This document shows, piece after piece, positions 21,789 to 30,444 of a DNA stretch of 37,182 bases. The notes beneath the pieces are model-generated. The model saw only the letters and a list, made by a program, of their open reading frames with translations, had not been told where the DNA came from and ran no database searches. Each line of letters begins with the position of its first letter. The first letter of the stretch is position 1. The position numbers and the translations under genes were made by a program. This DNA comes from Candidatus Omnitrophota bacterium (GTDB taxonomy: Bacteria > Omnitrophota > Gorgyraeia > Duberdicusellales > 4484-171): the NCBI GenBank assembly GCA_018818105.1, contig JAHISK010000005.1, positions 1 through 37,182 on the forward strand, read 5' to 3'.

Positions 21789-21812
21789 ATGCCGTATTTG
21801 TTATATCGCTTC

Positions 21813-23531
21813 TCATAAAATCACGTTTAGCTTTCTCAATCTCGACCGGATTCCGCCCGGCTGTCTCCCTAAAAGTTTTGACAGCTCATTAATTGTCCTT
21901 CCGTTATTATACTCGCTGATTAGTCTCTGTTCCTCTTCATTTGTCCATTTCGCGTAAGCAGTAGGATGCTGCTTTTTTAGTTCAACTACAGAATATGCTT
22001 TTTGCCCGGCTAATTCTGTCTTTAGTTTAATATTATTTTCTTTGCAGTAATCTTTTATTTTTTCTAAAAATAATCTACCGTATTTTTCTAACTTTACTTC
22101 TCCCACGCCGGTAATTCCCCTAAGGCTTAAAAGGTCTTGCGGATATCGCTTTGACATTTCTTTCAGGGTTACATCAGAAAATATAATATAAGGCGGCATT
22201 TTTTCTCTGTCGGCAATGACTTTGCGCAGGTTTCTTAAGATTTCAAATAATTTCTGGTCACATTCCTGATAACTAAAGCTGGTAGTCTTTAGAGGCTTTA
22301 AACTTTTAGGCTCAGGTGTTTGGCGCAAAGCAAACTTCGTTATGTTCCGCGGCGCGCACACATCGCACATATCGCAGTTATGCTGATTGTATTTTTGGCC
22401 AAAGTAATTTAGCAAATCTGTTCTCCGGCACTTTTTGCTTTCGCAGAAATTAATCATATCCCGCATTTTTTTATAAGCAATCTGCCGGTACTGCTTATCT
22501 TCTATCTGCCGGATAAAATACTCGTGTTTGATTTTATCGCTGTAACTAAAGAATAAAATACAGTCGCTGTTAAGGCCATCTCTGCCGGCCCTGCCTGTTT
22601 CCTGATAATAGCCTTCAATGCTTTTAGGCATATCGCAGTGAAAAACGTAGCGGATATTGGGTTTATCAATCCCCATGCCAAAGGCAATCGTAGCCACGAT
22701 AACTTCGACATCGTCCTTAATAAACTTTTCCTGATTTTCTGTCCGGGTATCAGATGATAATCCCGCGTGATAAGGCAAAGCACGGATACCGTCTCTTTGA
22801 AGTTTATCAGCAAACTTTTCCACAGACTTTCTGCTCTGGCAATAAACTATACCGGAATCCTTTGGCCGGTTCTTTATGTAACTTAATAAATACTGGTACA
22901 TTTCTTTCTTGGGTCTAATCTGATAAAACAAGTTCTTCCTGTCTAAACTTGAACGGTAAATTTTTGGAGCCGCCATATTTAACTGATTAACAATATCGTT
23001 TTGAACCTGCGGGATAGCAGTTGAGGTAAGCGCAATCAAAGGAACGCCGGGAAAGTTTGTTTTTAACAAATTTAGCTTACGGTATTCCGGCCGGAAATCA
23101 TGGCCCCACTCGGAAATACAATGGGCCTCATCCACAGCAATTAGACTTATATTTAATTGCTGTAAGAAAGTGAAAAAATCGGGAATCATAATCCTTTCTG
23201 GAGCCGCGTAAAGAAGCCTGATTTCTTTTTTAATCAACTGAGATTTTATCTCGGAGGATTGATTATAATCCAATGTGCTGTTTATAGACGCGGCAGGAAT
23301 TCCCATTGACCGCAAATCATCAACCTGATCCTTCATAAGAGCGATAAGCGGAGAAATAACCACGGTTACACCCTCTTTCATTACCGCGGGCAGTTGATAG
23401 CATAACGATTTGCCCGCGCCTGTCGGCATCAATGCCAGGACATCATGGCAGTCAAGCACATTGCTGATAATATCTTCCTGCAAAGGGTAAAAATCAGTAT
23501 AGCCAAAATATTTCTCTAAGGTCTTTCGCAT
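21813..23531 (-). CDS. recQ: RecQ-family ATP-dependent DNA helicase
   Basis: The 572-residue protein has the RecQ helicase core: Thr-Gly-Ala-Gly-Lys-Ser Walker A (about 37-42), Asp-Glu-Ala-His-Cys-Ile-Ser-Glu-Trp-Gly-His motif II with the RecQ aromatic loop, and motif VI Gln-Glu-Thr-Gly-Arg-Ala-Gly-Arg-Asp. A four-cysteine zinc site follows (about 370-400), then an HRDC domain (about 425-510) and a terminal SANT/HTH-like segment. The winged-helix part of the RQC region found in E. coli RecQ between zinc site and HRDC seems to be missing, and the terminal HTH segment is extra. It unwinds DNA in repair and fork processing. It converges with rpoN with only 24 bp between. Confidence 0.93.
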   Translation of the reverse strand: MRKTLEKYFGYTDFYPLQEDIISNVLDCHDVLALMPTGAGKSLCYQLPAVMKEGVTVVISPLIALMKDQVDDLRSMGIPAASINSTLDYNQSSEIKSQLIKKEIRLLYAAPERIMIPDFFTFLQQLNISLIAVDEAHCISEWGHDFRPEYRKLNLLKTNFPGVPLIALTSTAIPQVQNDIVNQLNMAAPKIYRSSLDRKNLFYQIRPKKEMYQYLLSYIKNRPKDSGIVYCQSRKSVEKFADKLQRDGIRALPYHAGLSSDTRTENQEKFIKDDVEVIVATIAFGMGIDKPNIRYVFHCDMPKSIEGYYQETGRAGRDGLNSDCILFFSYSDKIKHEYFIRQIEDKQYRQIAYKKMRDMINFCESKKCRRTDLLNYFGQKYNQHNCDMCDVCAPRNITKFALRQTPEPKSLKPLKTTSFSYQECDQKLFEILRNLRKVIADREKMPPYIIFSDVTLKEMSKRYPQDLLSLRGITGVGEVKLEKYGRLFLEKIKDYCKENNIKLKTELAGQKAYSVVELKKQHPTAYAKWTNEEEQRLISEYNNGRTINELSKLLGRQPGGIRSRLRKLNVIL

Positions 23532-23695
23532 AAAGTATGGCCTGTTTTATTGTTTTAAAACTATCCTTTAGTTTTCCTATTATTAAATACCCTCAAATCC
23601 TTTTTAACCTTATGTTTTTCTTCTTTTTGAACTGTTAAACTTTCTTTGACAGTTGTCCAATTTTTATATTTTGTATTCTTCTCTTTAACTGTGTT

Positions 23696-25255
23696 TTACG
23701 TTTTCTTATGCCCCGCCTTACCCAGCAATACCTTGCCTGCCTGTGTGGTTTTATATTTTTGCAGAGGGCTATTAGGTTTCTCAAGAATGCTCATCGTTAA
23801 AAGACCTTCTTTTAAAAGGGGGTTAATATATTTATTCCTGAATTTCGTTCTGTTAGTCCATTTCATTTTTTGTTGAATATCCGCGATCCTTCTTTCGGAA
23901 GAACAAAAACTTAATACTTCCTTGACTTCCTCCCGGCTTAGTCCCAACTTAGTCCCAGCTTGGTCCCAGCTTAGTCCCGGCTTGATCCCGGCTTTTTCAC
24001 GATATACTTTCTTGAATTGTGGGTGAATTGACAATATCGTCAAAAAATACTCACGGCTTTTGCTTGTTTCAAAAACAGGGAGCGGAGAACCGTTAAATTT
24101 CATAGCCTGCCTTATTTTGGGAAAACCAGTACTTCTTCCTTCCGTTAAACTAAGCTCTTTAAGAAAATCGCCTATTCTCCTATTACGGTATATACGCGCG
24201 ACTACTACGGGTTTCTTTAACATCTTATTATCTATAGGCGGGACAGGGCCTGGAATAGAAAGTATCTCAATCTTATTGTGCCTAACATTTACTTCAATGG
24301 GATTTCTATTCTCATAACTCTTATGATACACGGCATTAGCCAAAGCTTCTTCAATAGCCACATAAGGATAATTGAAGTACCGCATAGCTTTCTCTTCATT
24401 GGGAACTTTACGTACCTCTTCTTTAATAATATTGTTTTTGATATAGTGAAGAGCGTCCTGCAACTGAATATGTATGGGGCCAGTAAATATTTTCTCGGTA
24501 AACTTATCTCCTACCTCATCCTGATACTCAACAACTTCTATTCTCGTATCTTTAAAATATTTTTCCGGCTTATCGGCAAAAAGAAGCAATCCGGCGTTAA
24601 CCGGCTTAAGATATTCCTTGGATCCGCGGGCAATTTGCATCTGAACGCACAGTTCTTCAAAATTTATCTTATCCATTAAAGAGTAAAGTCCGCTTCCGAC
24701 TTCTTTAAGAAATACCTTGATAAGCTGAGGACTAAAGCCGTCAATCGAAGCGTTATAATTAATTCTGTCATCAAAAGGTATCTTGGCGGCTAAATTATAT
24801 AATTGATGCCCCTCTGAAGCGTTTGCTTTAACCGTTGAAGCAAATCTTCTGATGTAATAAACCTGCTCTGATTTTTTGAAAATGGTTTTCGGAACTTTAT
24901 ACGGACGGGTTTCTCCGCCAGGCACCCACAGCACCAAAATATGTTTTCCCTCATATTTTTCCGGAGATGATACCGGAAAATAATTCGGAGTTATCTTATG
25001 GCAAAGTTCAACTAATTTTTTCTGACAGGCATCAATCTGTTCCGGAGCTAATCCCACCGGAGGAAGAACAGGCCGGCCATTCTTTGATTTTATTCCTATA
25101 ATGATGTAACCGCCGCCCCAGTTGTTAATATCATTAGCAAAAGCACAAAGAGTATGAAGAATGGCATCAGGATTCCAGCCTTCTTTAAATTCAATCCTCT
25201 CTGATTCAACAGCCTGTCCTTTAATTAATTCTTCGATATTTATTGGTAAACCCAT
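23696..25255 (-). CDS. AlbA_2 (Schlafen-like) plus HATPase_c_4 protein
   Basis: The 519-residue protein begins with an AlbA_2/Schlafen-type domain (about 8-130) with Glu-Ser-Glu-Arg-Ile-Glu-Phe-Lys-Glu and Gly-Gly-Gly-Tyr-Ile-Ile-Ile-Gly. An ATPase domain of the HATPase_c_4 type follows (about 290-400), with Glu-Glu-Ala-Leu-Ala-Asn-Ala-Val-Tyr-His and Gly-Arg-Ser-Thr-Gly-Phe-Pro. The C-terminal part is winged-helix-like. These are often called transcriptional regulators and are frequent near defence systems; the molecular role is unclear. The linker (about residues 421-443) is coded by an 11-bp minisatellite. A second member of the family is at 28409-30097. Confidence 0.85.
   Translation of the reverse strand: MGLPINIEELIKGQAVESERIEFKEGWNPDAILHTLCAFANDINNWGGGYIIIGIKSKNGRPVLPPVGLAPEQIDACQKKLVELCHKITPNYFPVSSPEKYEGKHILVLWVPGGETRPYKVPKTIFKKSEQVYYIRRFASTVKANASEGHQLYNLAAKIPFDDRINYNASIDGFSPQLIKVFLKEVGSGLYSLMDKINFEELCVQMQIARGSKEYLKPVNAGLLLFADKPEKYFKDTRIEVVEYQDEVGDKFTEKIFTGPIHIQLQDALHYIKNNIIKEEVRKVPNEEKAMRYFNYPYVAIEEALANAVYHKSYENRNPIEVNVRHNKIEILSIPGPVPPIDNKMLKKPVVVARIYRNRRIGDFLKELSLTEGRSTGFPKIRQAMKFNGSPLPVFETSKSREYFLTILSIHPQFKKVYREKAGIKPGLSWDQAGTKLGLSREEVKEVLSFCSSERRIADIQQKMKWTNRTKFRNKYINPLLKEGLLTMSILEKPNSPLQKYKTTQAGKVLLGKAGHKKT
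23926..23991. repeat. 11-bp minisatellite in the AlbA_2 gene, about 6 units
   Basis: CTTAGTCCCAA-type units of exactly 11 bp run from 23926 to 23991; five are close matches (from 23937) and the first is degenerate. Three units equal 33 bp, so only multiples of three keep the frame; other changes would remove the C-terminal winged-helix part. Confidence 0.85.
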
Positions 25256-25306
25256 TTTCTTTTACTCCCTATCTTTATATCACAAGGAACAAGTCGATTA
25301 TTTTAT

Positions 25307-25570
25307 CTAAATAAACTTTAAAGTTCTTGCCTTCTTAATACCTAAATCGGTTAAAATAAACACTTCACCCTTTGTATCTTTTTTATCAATCCAACGCTGT
25401 TTATAAAGGTATTCTAAAGCGGATTCACATTCAAAAAATTTGATGCCATTAGTCTCAATAAGCACCTGCTGACCGGAAAATCTTGATGCCAAAATTATAT
25501 ATTCATTATCATTGAATGCTGTAGTCAATAAAAGATCGGCGCGGTCTTCTACAGTTCGTCTATAATCCAC
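25307..25570 (-). CDS. Small winged-helix-like protein (87 aa)
   Basis: The 87-residue product has an alternating helix and strand pattern ending in Phe-Ile-Leu-Thr-Asp-Leu-Gly-Ile-Lys-Lys-Ala, the wing-like end seen in many small winged-helix proteins. No family is named. It starts at a GTG (25568-25570) inside the 3' end of the DUF4062/TIR-like gene, a 22-bp overlap, and has no good ribosome-binding site, so translation is probably coupled to that gene. It may act as a regulator or partner (inference). Confidence 0.6.
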   Translation of the reverse strand: MDYRRTVEDRADLLLTTAFNDNEYIILASRFSGQQVLIETNGIKFFECESALEYLYKQRWIDKKDTKGEVFILTDLGIKKARTLKFI

Positions 25571-26079
25571 ATATTTTGCTGAAAATAAGTATTTTTATAA
25601 ACGACATGAGATATATCATCCGAAAATTTCCTCTGCAGCTCACTATCGTTTTTATACCCTTTCCATATTCCGGGTAATTTATCTTTATATTCTTTTACTT
25701 TCTCATCCTCTGTTTGTTCATAAAAATAAACAGATACTGGTCTATATGGATACAATTTTCTGAACAATTGAATTTCTTCTAATGTTCCGCTATCCGCTCT
25801 CCCCATAAACATTCCTATTTTGTTTTTAAAAATAACTATTAGCCAATCACTCATACGCACAATATAATCATTAATCACTGCTTGCGGACGTTCATCTCCA
25901 GGATCAGCTAAAACAGCAGGTACATGCGTCTCATAATACAAAGGCAATAAAACTATTTGATTACGCTCTGAATGCTTATCATTCCAATTATTTATACTTT
26001 TCCTAACGCCTTCTTGCCCATTCTTAGCATCCGAAGGACATGAAATCATCAAATTAAAAACAGTCGCCTGATAAGACAT
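25549..26079 (-). CDS. DUF4062/TIR-like domain protein
   Basis: The 176-residue product begins with Phe-Asn-Leu-Met-Ile-Ser-Cys-Pro-Ser-Asp, then a Val-x-x-Ser-Ile-Asn-x-Trp-Asn helix, Ile-Val-Leu-Leu-Pro-Leu-Tyr-Tyr-Glu-Thr-His, Arg-Pro-Gln-Ala-Val-Ile-Asn, an Asp-Trp-Leu-Ile-Val-Ile-Phe strand and Ser-Gly-Thr-Leu-Glu-Glu-Ile. This order matches the DUF4062/TIR-like Rossmann domains found at the front of many immune and NTPase proteins; the Glu of Gly-Thr-Leu-Glu-Glu is where TIR NADases have their catalytic glutamate. Here it stands alone. An AAAGGTG site precedes the ATG. An effector role is an inference. Confidence 0.72.
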   Translation of the reverse strand: MSYQATVFNLMISCPSDAKNGQEGVRKSINNWNDKHSERNQIVLLPLYYETHVPAVLADPGDERPQAVINDYIVRMSDWLIVIFKNKIGMFMGRADSGTLEEIQLFRKLYPYRPVSVYFYEQTEDEKVKEYKDKLPGIWKGYKNDSELQRKFSDDISHVVYKNTYFQQNMWIIDEL

Positions 26080-26088
26080 TATACACCT

Positions 26089-27636
26089 TTATCGGGAATA
26101 AAACCGGTTTTCCTCGTCCTTTTTGTGGTCATCAATCATTCTCTCGACTCCTTTAACACAATCATCCAAAGTATTCCTTAAAATACCTGCCGGAGCATCT
26201 TCTTTTAGCTTCATAAAAACTTCTTTCTTTTCAATAAAAACCGGTGGCGTTTCTCCAACGGATGAACTCCATCCTCCTTCTGGATAGATTTTACTTCTTA
26301 ATAACCTACACATTTCGCTTTCGAACCCAAATTCTTTGCTCTTATGAATTGCTTCATCGAATATCTTAATATTTACCTTGAACAAGGGAATATGAAATAA
26401 ACATTCGAGCAAACGAGAGAAAACATCTTTATTGTAAAACTTTTCCTTAATGTTTTCAAAATACAATGTGCCGGAAGAATCTTTTAGCAAAACTATCTGC
26501 TTAAATAATTTCTCAATGCTATAATTAGATATCCCACCGTACTCCTCGTTCCACTTTAATATTTGAGTAATGGCATAAAAAAAGTCATCATTATTTTTAA
26601 TAGACTTATCAGTAAACCTTATCCCATCATAGGAAATAGCTTCATATTCGGAATATTTATCTATTTCTTTCTCCTTTTCTAAACGCAATTTAATAAAATC
26701 CATTAATTCCTGTGGATTGGAAAACAAAAGAGCCGAAATCTCAAAATCATGATAATCCAGTTTTCCATCATTTAAAAGAATTGAACGAATAATTTCCCGC
26801 GTTCCTTCAAAAAAGGTTCTAACATAATCATCGCCTTTATCGTATAAAAGAAAGGCTATATGGTCTATCGCTTTAGGCTGGGCTTTGCAACTCAGATGAT
26901 TTAAAACCGGTAAAGTTAATTCAATTAATTCCTGAGCGGAAATTTTATTTCTGATAAAACGAATCATCTCGAGTATTGCCAAGTTTAACTCATCAATATT
27001 TTTTTCCGCAACAGCCTTTATAATTTCATATCTATTTACCGAAGGCAAATCATATGAAAGGATATTGATGGTTATCTTAGCCTCATCCAGTAAAATATCA
27101 GAAGTCAGTAAGGTTTGTTCAATTATTACTTTTGCCATTTCGGGAAATTTTTGAACCAAATCATACGTAATGGTATATTTTAAAAATATCGGTACTTGAT
27201 TCCATAAATTTCCATCTTCACGAATTTTCTTAAATTCATCCGGTGATTGTTTAAACCAGGCATGCGAAAATAAGGCATTCGCTGAAGAAATAGTCAATTT
27301 TTTATTTAAATCATCCAGGAAATCTACAATATCCCGCGCGGCAAAATATTTGCGGCTTAAAAGTTCCGCGTCTTTCTCAAAATCATCAACTGTTAAATGC
27401 CATTTCCTCTGCATGATATTGTCAACAGCCCACTTCCATCGCTCATTTTTTGGGGGAGCATCCTTTAACTTATCCATTACATTTTCGGAAATATCCCATC
27501 GAGAAGAATAATAACGATAAACCCTATATTCAGGACCATAAACAAACTTGTGAAGCAATGGCACAACCTTATCATCCGGAATATCCGGATGTCCTGCCCA
27601 CCATACAAATAACAAATCTTCATACGCACTTAACAC
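26089..27636 (-). CDS. Large helical protein of unknown function (515 aa)
   Basis: No family is recognised. The product is soluble and predicted almost wholly helical, with amphipathic helices repeating over its length in a HEAT/ARM-like manner (for instance Ile-Ile-Lys-Ala-Val-Ala-Glu-Lys-Asn and Asp-His-Ile-Ala-Phe-Leu-Leu-Tyr-Asp). Aromatic Trp-Trp pairs lie near the N-terminus and a charged tail at the C-terminus. The called start is a GTG (27634-27636) without a clear ribosome-binding site. The frame stays open upstream into the previous gene's end, so the true start or a frameshift there is uncertain. It lies 9 bp upstream of the DUF4062/TIR-like gene and is likely co-transcribed. Confidence 0.68.
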   Translation of the reverse strand: MLSAYEDLLFVWWAGHPDIPDDKVVPLLHKFVYGPEYRVYRYYSSRWDISENVMDKLKDAPPKNERWKWAVDNIMQRKWHLTVDDFEKDAELLSRKYFAARDIVDFLDDLNKKLTISSANALFSHAWFKQSPDEFKKIREDGNLWNQVPIFLKYTITYDLVQKFPEMAKVIIEQTLLTSDILLDEAKITINILSYDLPSVNRYEIIKAVAEKNIDELNLAILEMIRFIRNKISAQELIELTLPVLNHLSCKAQPKAIDHIAFLLYDKGDDYVRTFFEGTREIIRSILLNDGKLDYHDFEISALLFSNPQELMDFIKLRLEKEKEIDKYSEYEAISYDGIRFTDKSIKNNDDFFYAITQILKWNEEYGGISNYSIEKLFKQIVLLKDSSGTLYFENIKEKFYNKDVFSRLLECLFHIPLFKVNIKIFDEAIHKSKEFGFESEMCRLLRSKIYPEGGWSSSVGETPPVFIEKKEVFMKLKEDAPAGILRNTLDDCVKGVERMIDDHKKDEENRFYSR

Positions 27637-27656
27637 ACACCAATCGTTCTCGTTAT

Positions 27657-28253
27657 CTATAAAATGGCTGTTTTCAATAAAATCAAGGATATCTTTTTTT
27701 CTTCAATAATCCTATCTTTTAGCGGTTTTTCACCACCACCGGCGCCCATAAAACTCTTACCAATATTATTAACAACCTCGATCGCGGCAAGGCGCATTGA
27801 AACTTTATTATCTAACATCATCTTTTTCACTATATTAATGGCCTTATTTCTCATATTTAATACCGCATCCGTAACTCTTAATACTCTGGCTCCTATAGTC
27901 ATACTTCTGTATGTTGACTGTCTATGTTCATGAGCAGAAGCCAGGACTTCTTGTAGCGCGGGTTTTGCAAACTCAACTATTTTTTCGTTATTCTTCATGG
28001 AATTATCAAGTATTTCTAAAATTCTCATGATATTATCCATACTATTTCTAATAGGCGTTACTGTCTCTTGCGCAAGGGTGGCAAATTTATAATTACCATA
28101 CGTGCCTTCCTTAACTGTTTCTCTCAGCCCTTCAATTATTTTCACAATTTCATCCTCATTTTCAATTTTATCCTTTTCAGCAACTGTTCCTAAAAGTAAT
28201 TTTAATTCTTCATCTGTCCAGCGTCCGATATGAGTAATATCTGTCTTTCCCAT
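27657..28253 (-). CDS. Helical protein of unknown function (198 aa), first gene of the block
   Basis: A strong GGAGGTATTTT site sets the start at the ATG 28251-28253; the open frame continues 7 codons further without support. The product is soluble and helical, with an acidic N-terminal third and helices such as Ala-Gln-Glu-Thr-Val-Thr-Pro-Ile-Arg-Asn and Val-Ser-Met-Arg-Leu-Ala-Ala-Ile-Glu-Val-Val-Asn that look like short HEAT-type repeats. No motif identifies it. Its stop is 20 bp from the next gene's start. It looks like the first gene of a four-gene unit (28253 to 25307). Confidence 0.68.
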   Translation of the reverse strand: MGKTDITHIGRWTDEELKLLLGTVAEKDKIENEDEIVKIIEGLRETVKEGTYGNYKFATLAQETVTPIRNSMDNIMRILEILDNSMKNNEKIVEFAKPALQEVLASAHEHRQSTYRSMTIGARVLRVTDAVLNMRNKAINIVKKMMLDNKVSMRLAAIEVVNNIGKSFMGAGGGEKPLKDRIIEEKKISLILLKTAIL

Positions 28254-28408
28254 AAAATACCTCCTCAACATCAATTACAACATGAGTCACTTTTTCTATC
28301 TTACTTTCCAATAAATTCCTTCTCTGTGAGTTATAGCAAGTCTATTATTTGCAATGACTTATGTAAAATTATGCGCTTTCTTTCTATCTTAACCACACTT
28401 TTTTATAT

Positions 28409-30097
28409 CTATTTGGATTCCAGCTTTAAGACCCACACGGGAAACTTTGTCGATTTCGCCTTGTTTTCGATGATCCCTTTTTTCTTCGACAAACCATATA
28501 TTAAATTTGTAATCTTTATCTTTTTCTGTTTATCCGAAAGAATTTCGGGTAATTTACTCATTAAAAGATCATCAAGCTCTTTTCTATTTGCCTTCTTAAA
28601 TTCCTTCAAATAGTTCAAAATAAGATTTTCATAGTATACTTTATCAAAACCTCTGTTTTTTATGTAATCTGCTTTTCCCCCGATTTTGGTAGATATACTG
28701 GCGGACAAGTAAAAACTGGGCGCTCGGCCTTCAATTAAATGCTTCTTTTTTAATAATCGCGCCTGTTTAACGGAAATGTTTTTCCTTTTTTGTATCCTAT
28801 CTAACAGAATAACTTCCGCTAATGTAAGGTCGCTTTTCTCCATTAAAATTCGACTATAATTTTCATCAATCAAGCGGCCAAAGATCGTCATGACAACATG
28901 ATTACCTTCCTCGAAATCATATTCAGGCAAAGGAAAGAACCTTTCTCGTTGGGCATTAAACATGCGCCGAATTCCCATCCCCATGGTGTCTATCATATCC
29001 AGTTGAACCATCGCCTGCACTAAAACAGGATTCCGGTACCGCTCTGGTTTTCTATCCCGCAAAACATAATCCTCCAAAATACCGTCATAAAATGAACCGA
29101 TATTGCGAAGAATTATTCTGTCCGACTTCTCTGTAACAATAATACGGGCGTGCTGTTCATAATCCTGATGCGCTATGCAATTATTTAATGCCTCCAGAAT
29201 AATTGAAGAATCATATTTAGTAAGTTCAACAGGAACCAGTTGATTGAACGGTTGAATTCGAAATTTTACGTTACGGATTTTTTCAAATACACCTTCAACA
29301 GACAAAAGAAACGGTGGGCCAAAATGCTCATAAGCTTCTTCTTCAGCTTCTAATTTCCAAGTAATCTGCGCGGGATGAGGAGTCAAAATCATTGCGGATT
29401 CAGGCTTTCCCAACAGCAATATTGCCGCTTTAGTTAATTGCTCCTTGCGCGCTAATTGAATTTTTTCCAAAAAGAGCATGTCTTCCCATTTTTGAATATC
29501 CTTAACATTTAAACGGTTGTTCTGTTTATTTTTACTGATGAATTTTTCTCTGGCAAAACTCACCGCCCGATCATCCAAATCTTTTATTGTTGCCCCCGCG
29601 CAAATCTCAGCTGACCAATCTTTTTCTGTAATCTGTCTACGAATTTGCTCTCTTTCGTGCTCATGTAGCGCCGTTAAAGACTCTCCATCCTTTCCATAAG
29701 CGTGTCCTTTCCAAAGAGTAATTATTCCTGCCGGGCACGCGGGAATTTGAAACATCAACACTCGCTTATGTTCAATTTGAAGCTCATAAATTTCTTGGAA
29801 TGATATTCCGTTAGTGTTTTGCGCGATTTCATGTTTTAAAGAATCGAGCTTTTCAGCGGAATTTCGATAACTTGTGCCAACTATTCGCCGCGGCAAAACA
29901 TTTTCAATTCCCAAAATAAGCCATCCGGATTTCTTGCCTTTTAAATTCGCCTCATTGCTCAGCGCGGAAAAATATCGCCCCAAATCATCGGAAGCGAACT
30001 TTTCTTTGGCTTCTTTAAATTCCAACCATTCGGTTTCAATCGGCTCCTGACGAAATTGATTAAACTTCTCGATCAATTGTTCGTTCGTATAACTCAT
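28409..30097 (-). CDS. AlbA_2 (Schlafen-like) plus HATPase protein attached to the type I R-M operon
   Basis: The 562-residue protein has an N-terminal AlbA_2 domain (about 15-130: Ile-Glu-Thr-Glu-Trp-Leu-Glu-Phe-Lys-Glu, Gly-Trp-Leu-Ile-Leu-Gly-Ile-Glu). A HATPase_c_4 domain follows (about 290-400: Leu-Asn-Asn-Cys-Ile-Ala-His-Gln-Asp-Tyr, Gly-Met-Gly-Ile-Arg-Arg), then C-terminal winged-helix-like segments. Its start overlaps the hsdS 3' part by 4 bp and has a GAGGTG site, so it belongs to the restriction-modification transcription unit, in the place where hsdR might be expected. Function is unknown; regulation or a defence accessory role is possible. Confidence 0.85.
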   Translation of the reverse strand: MSYTNEQLIEKFNQFRQEPIETEWLEFKEAKEKFASDDLGRYFSALSNEANLKGKKSGWLILGIENVLPRRIVGTSYRNSAEKLDSLKHEIAQNTNGISFQEIYELQIEHKRVLMFQIPACPAGIITLWKGHAYGKDGESLTALHEHEREQIRRQITEKDWSAEICAGATIKDLDDRAVSFAREKFISKNKQNNRLNVKDIQKWEDMLFLEKIQLARKEQLTKAAILLLGKPESAMILTPHPAQITWKLEAEEEAYEHFGPPFLLSVEGVFEKIRNVKFRIQPFNQLVPVELTKYDSSIILEALNNCIAHQDYEQHARIIVTEKSDRIILRNIGSFYDGILEDYVLRDRKPERYRNPVLVQAMVQLDMIDTMGMGIRRMFNAQRERFFPLPEYDFEEGNHVVMTIFGRLIDENYSRILMEKSDLTLAEVILLDRIQKRKNISVKQARLLKKKHLIEGRAPSFYLSASISTKIGGKADYIKNRGFDKVYYENLILNYLKEFKKANRKELDDLLMSKLPEILSDKQKKIKITNLIYGLSKKKGIIENKAKSTKFPVWVLKLESK

Positions 30098-30444
30098 TCT
30101 TTCACCTCGTCACATTCTTCTAATATATCACTTTCTTCTTCAGAAACTTCGTTATCAATATTCTCTTCATCCAATTTCCCATCAGCAACATCCTCAATTT
30201 TAACATTTCTGACATCCACTTTCCCGGCAACAACATCCGAAATAAGACGAGTACGGTATTCTTGGATTAGTTCGATTTCTTTTTGTGCTTTGGTTATTAA
30301 TAAATCAATATCCTTAGTCTTGTCGTTTAAATTTTCAACAAGAGCTTCCTGCTCTTTCTTTGATGTCGGATAAGCTATTTTCAAAACACCCAATTTTGTC
30401 TCTGAAATAGCAGGATATGCCACACCTATAGACTCTTTGATCAC
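30094..30444 (-). pseudogene. hsdS: HsdS, 3' part after a frameshift (distal TRD2 and conserved region)
   Basis: The 116-residue reading frame continues the second target-recognition domain (Ser-Ile-Gly-Val-Ala-Tyr-Pro-Ala-Ile-Ser) and the C-terminal conserved helix of a type I specificity subunit (Glu-Gln-Glu-Ala-Leu...Arg-Thr-Arg-Leu-Ile-Ser-Asp-Val-Val). An acidic tail of about 40 residues follows. It begins at a GTG sharing one base with the stop of the 5' part. Together the two frames make a normal-length HsdS of about 430 residues, so this is one gene broken by a one-base change near 30444 (or a sequencing error). Confidence 0.82.

Noticed and set aside
25926-26079. DUF4062/TIR-like protein as a complete Thoeris or Avs component
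   Set aside because: No SIR2/SLOG-type ThsA or STAND NTPase partner is seen, so no known system can be assigned.
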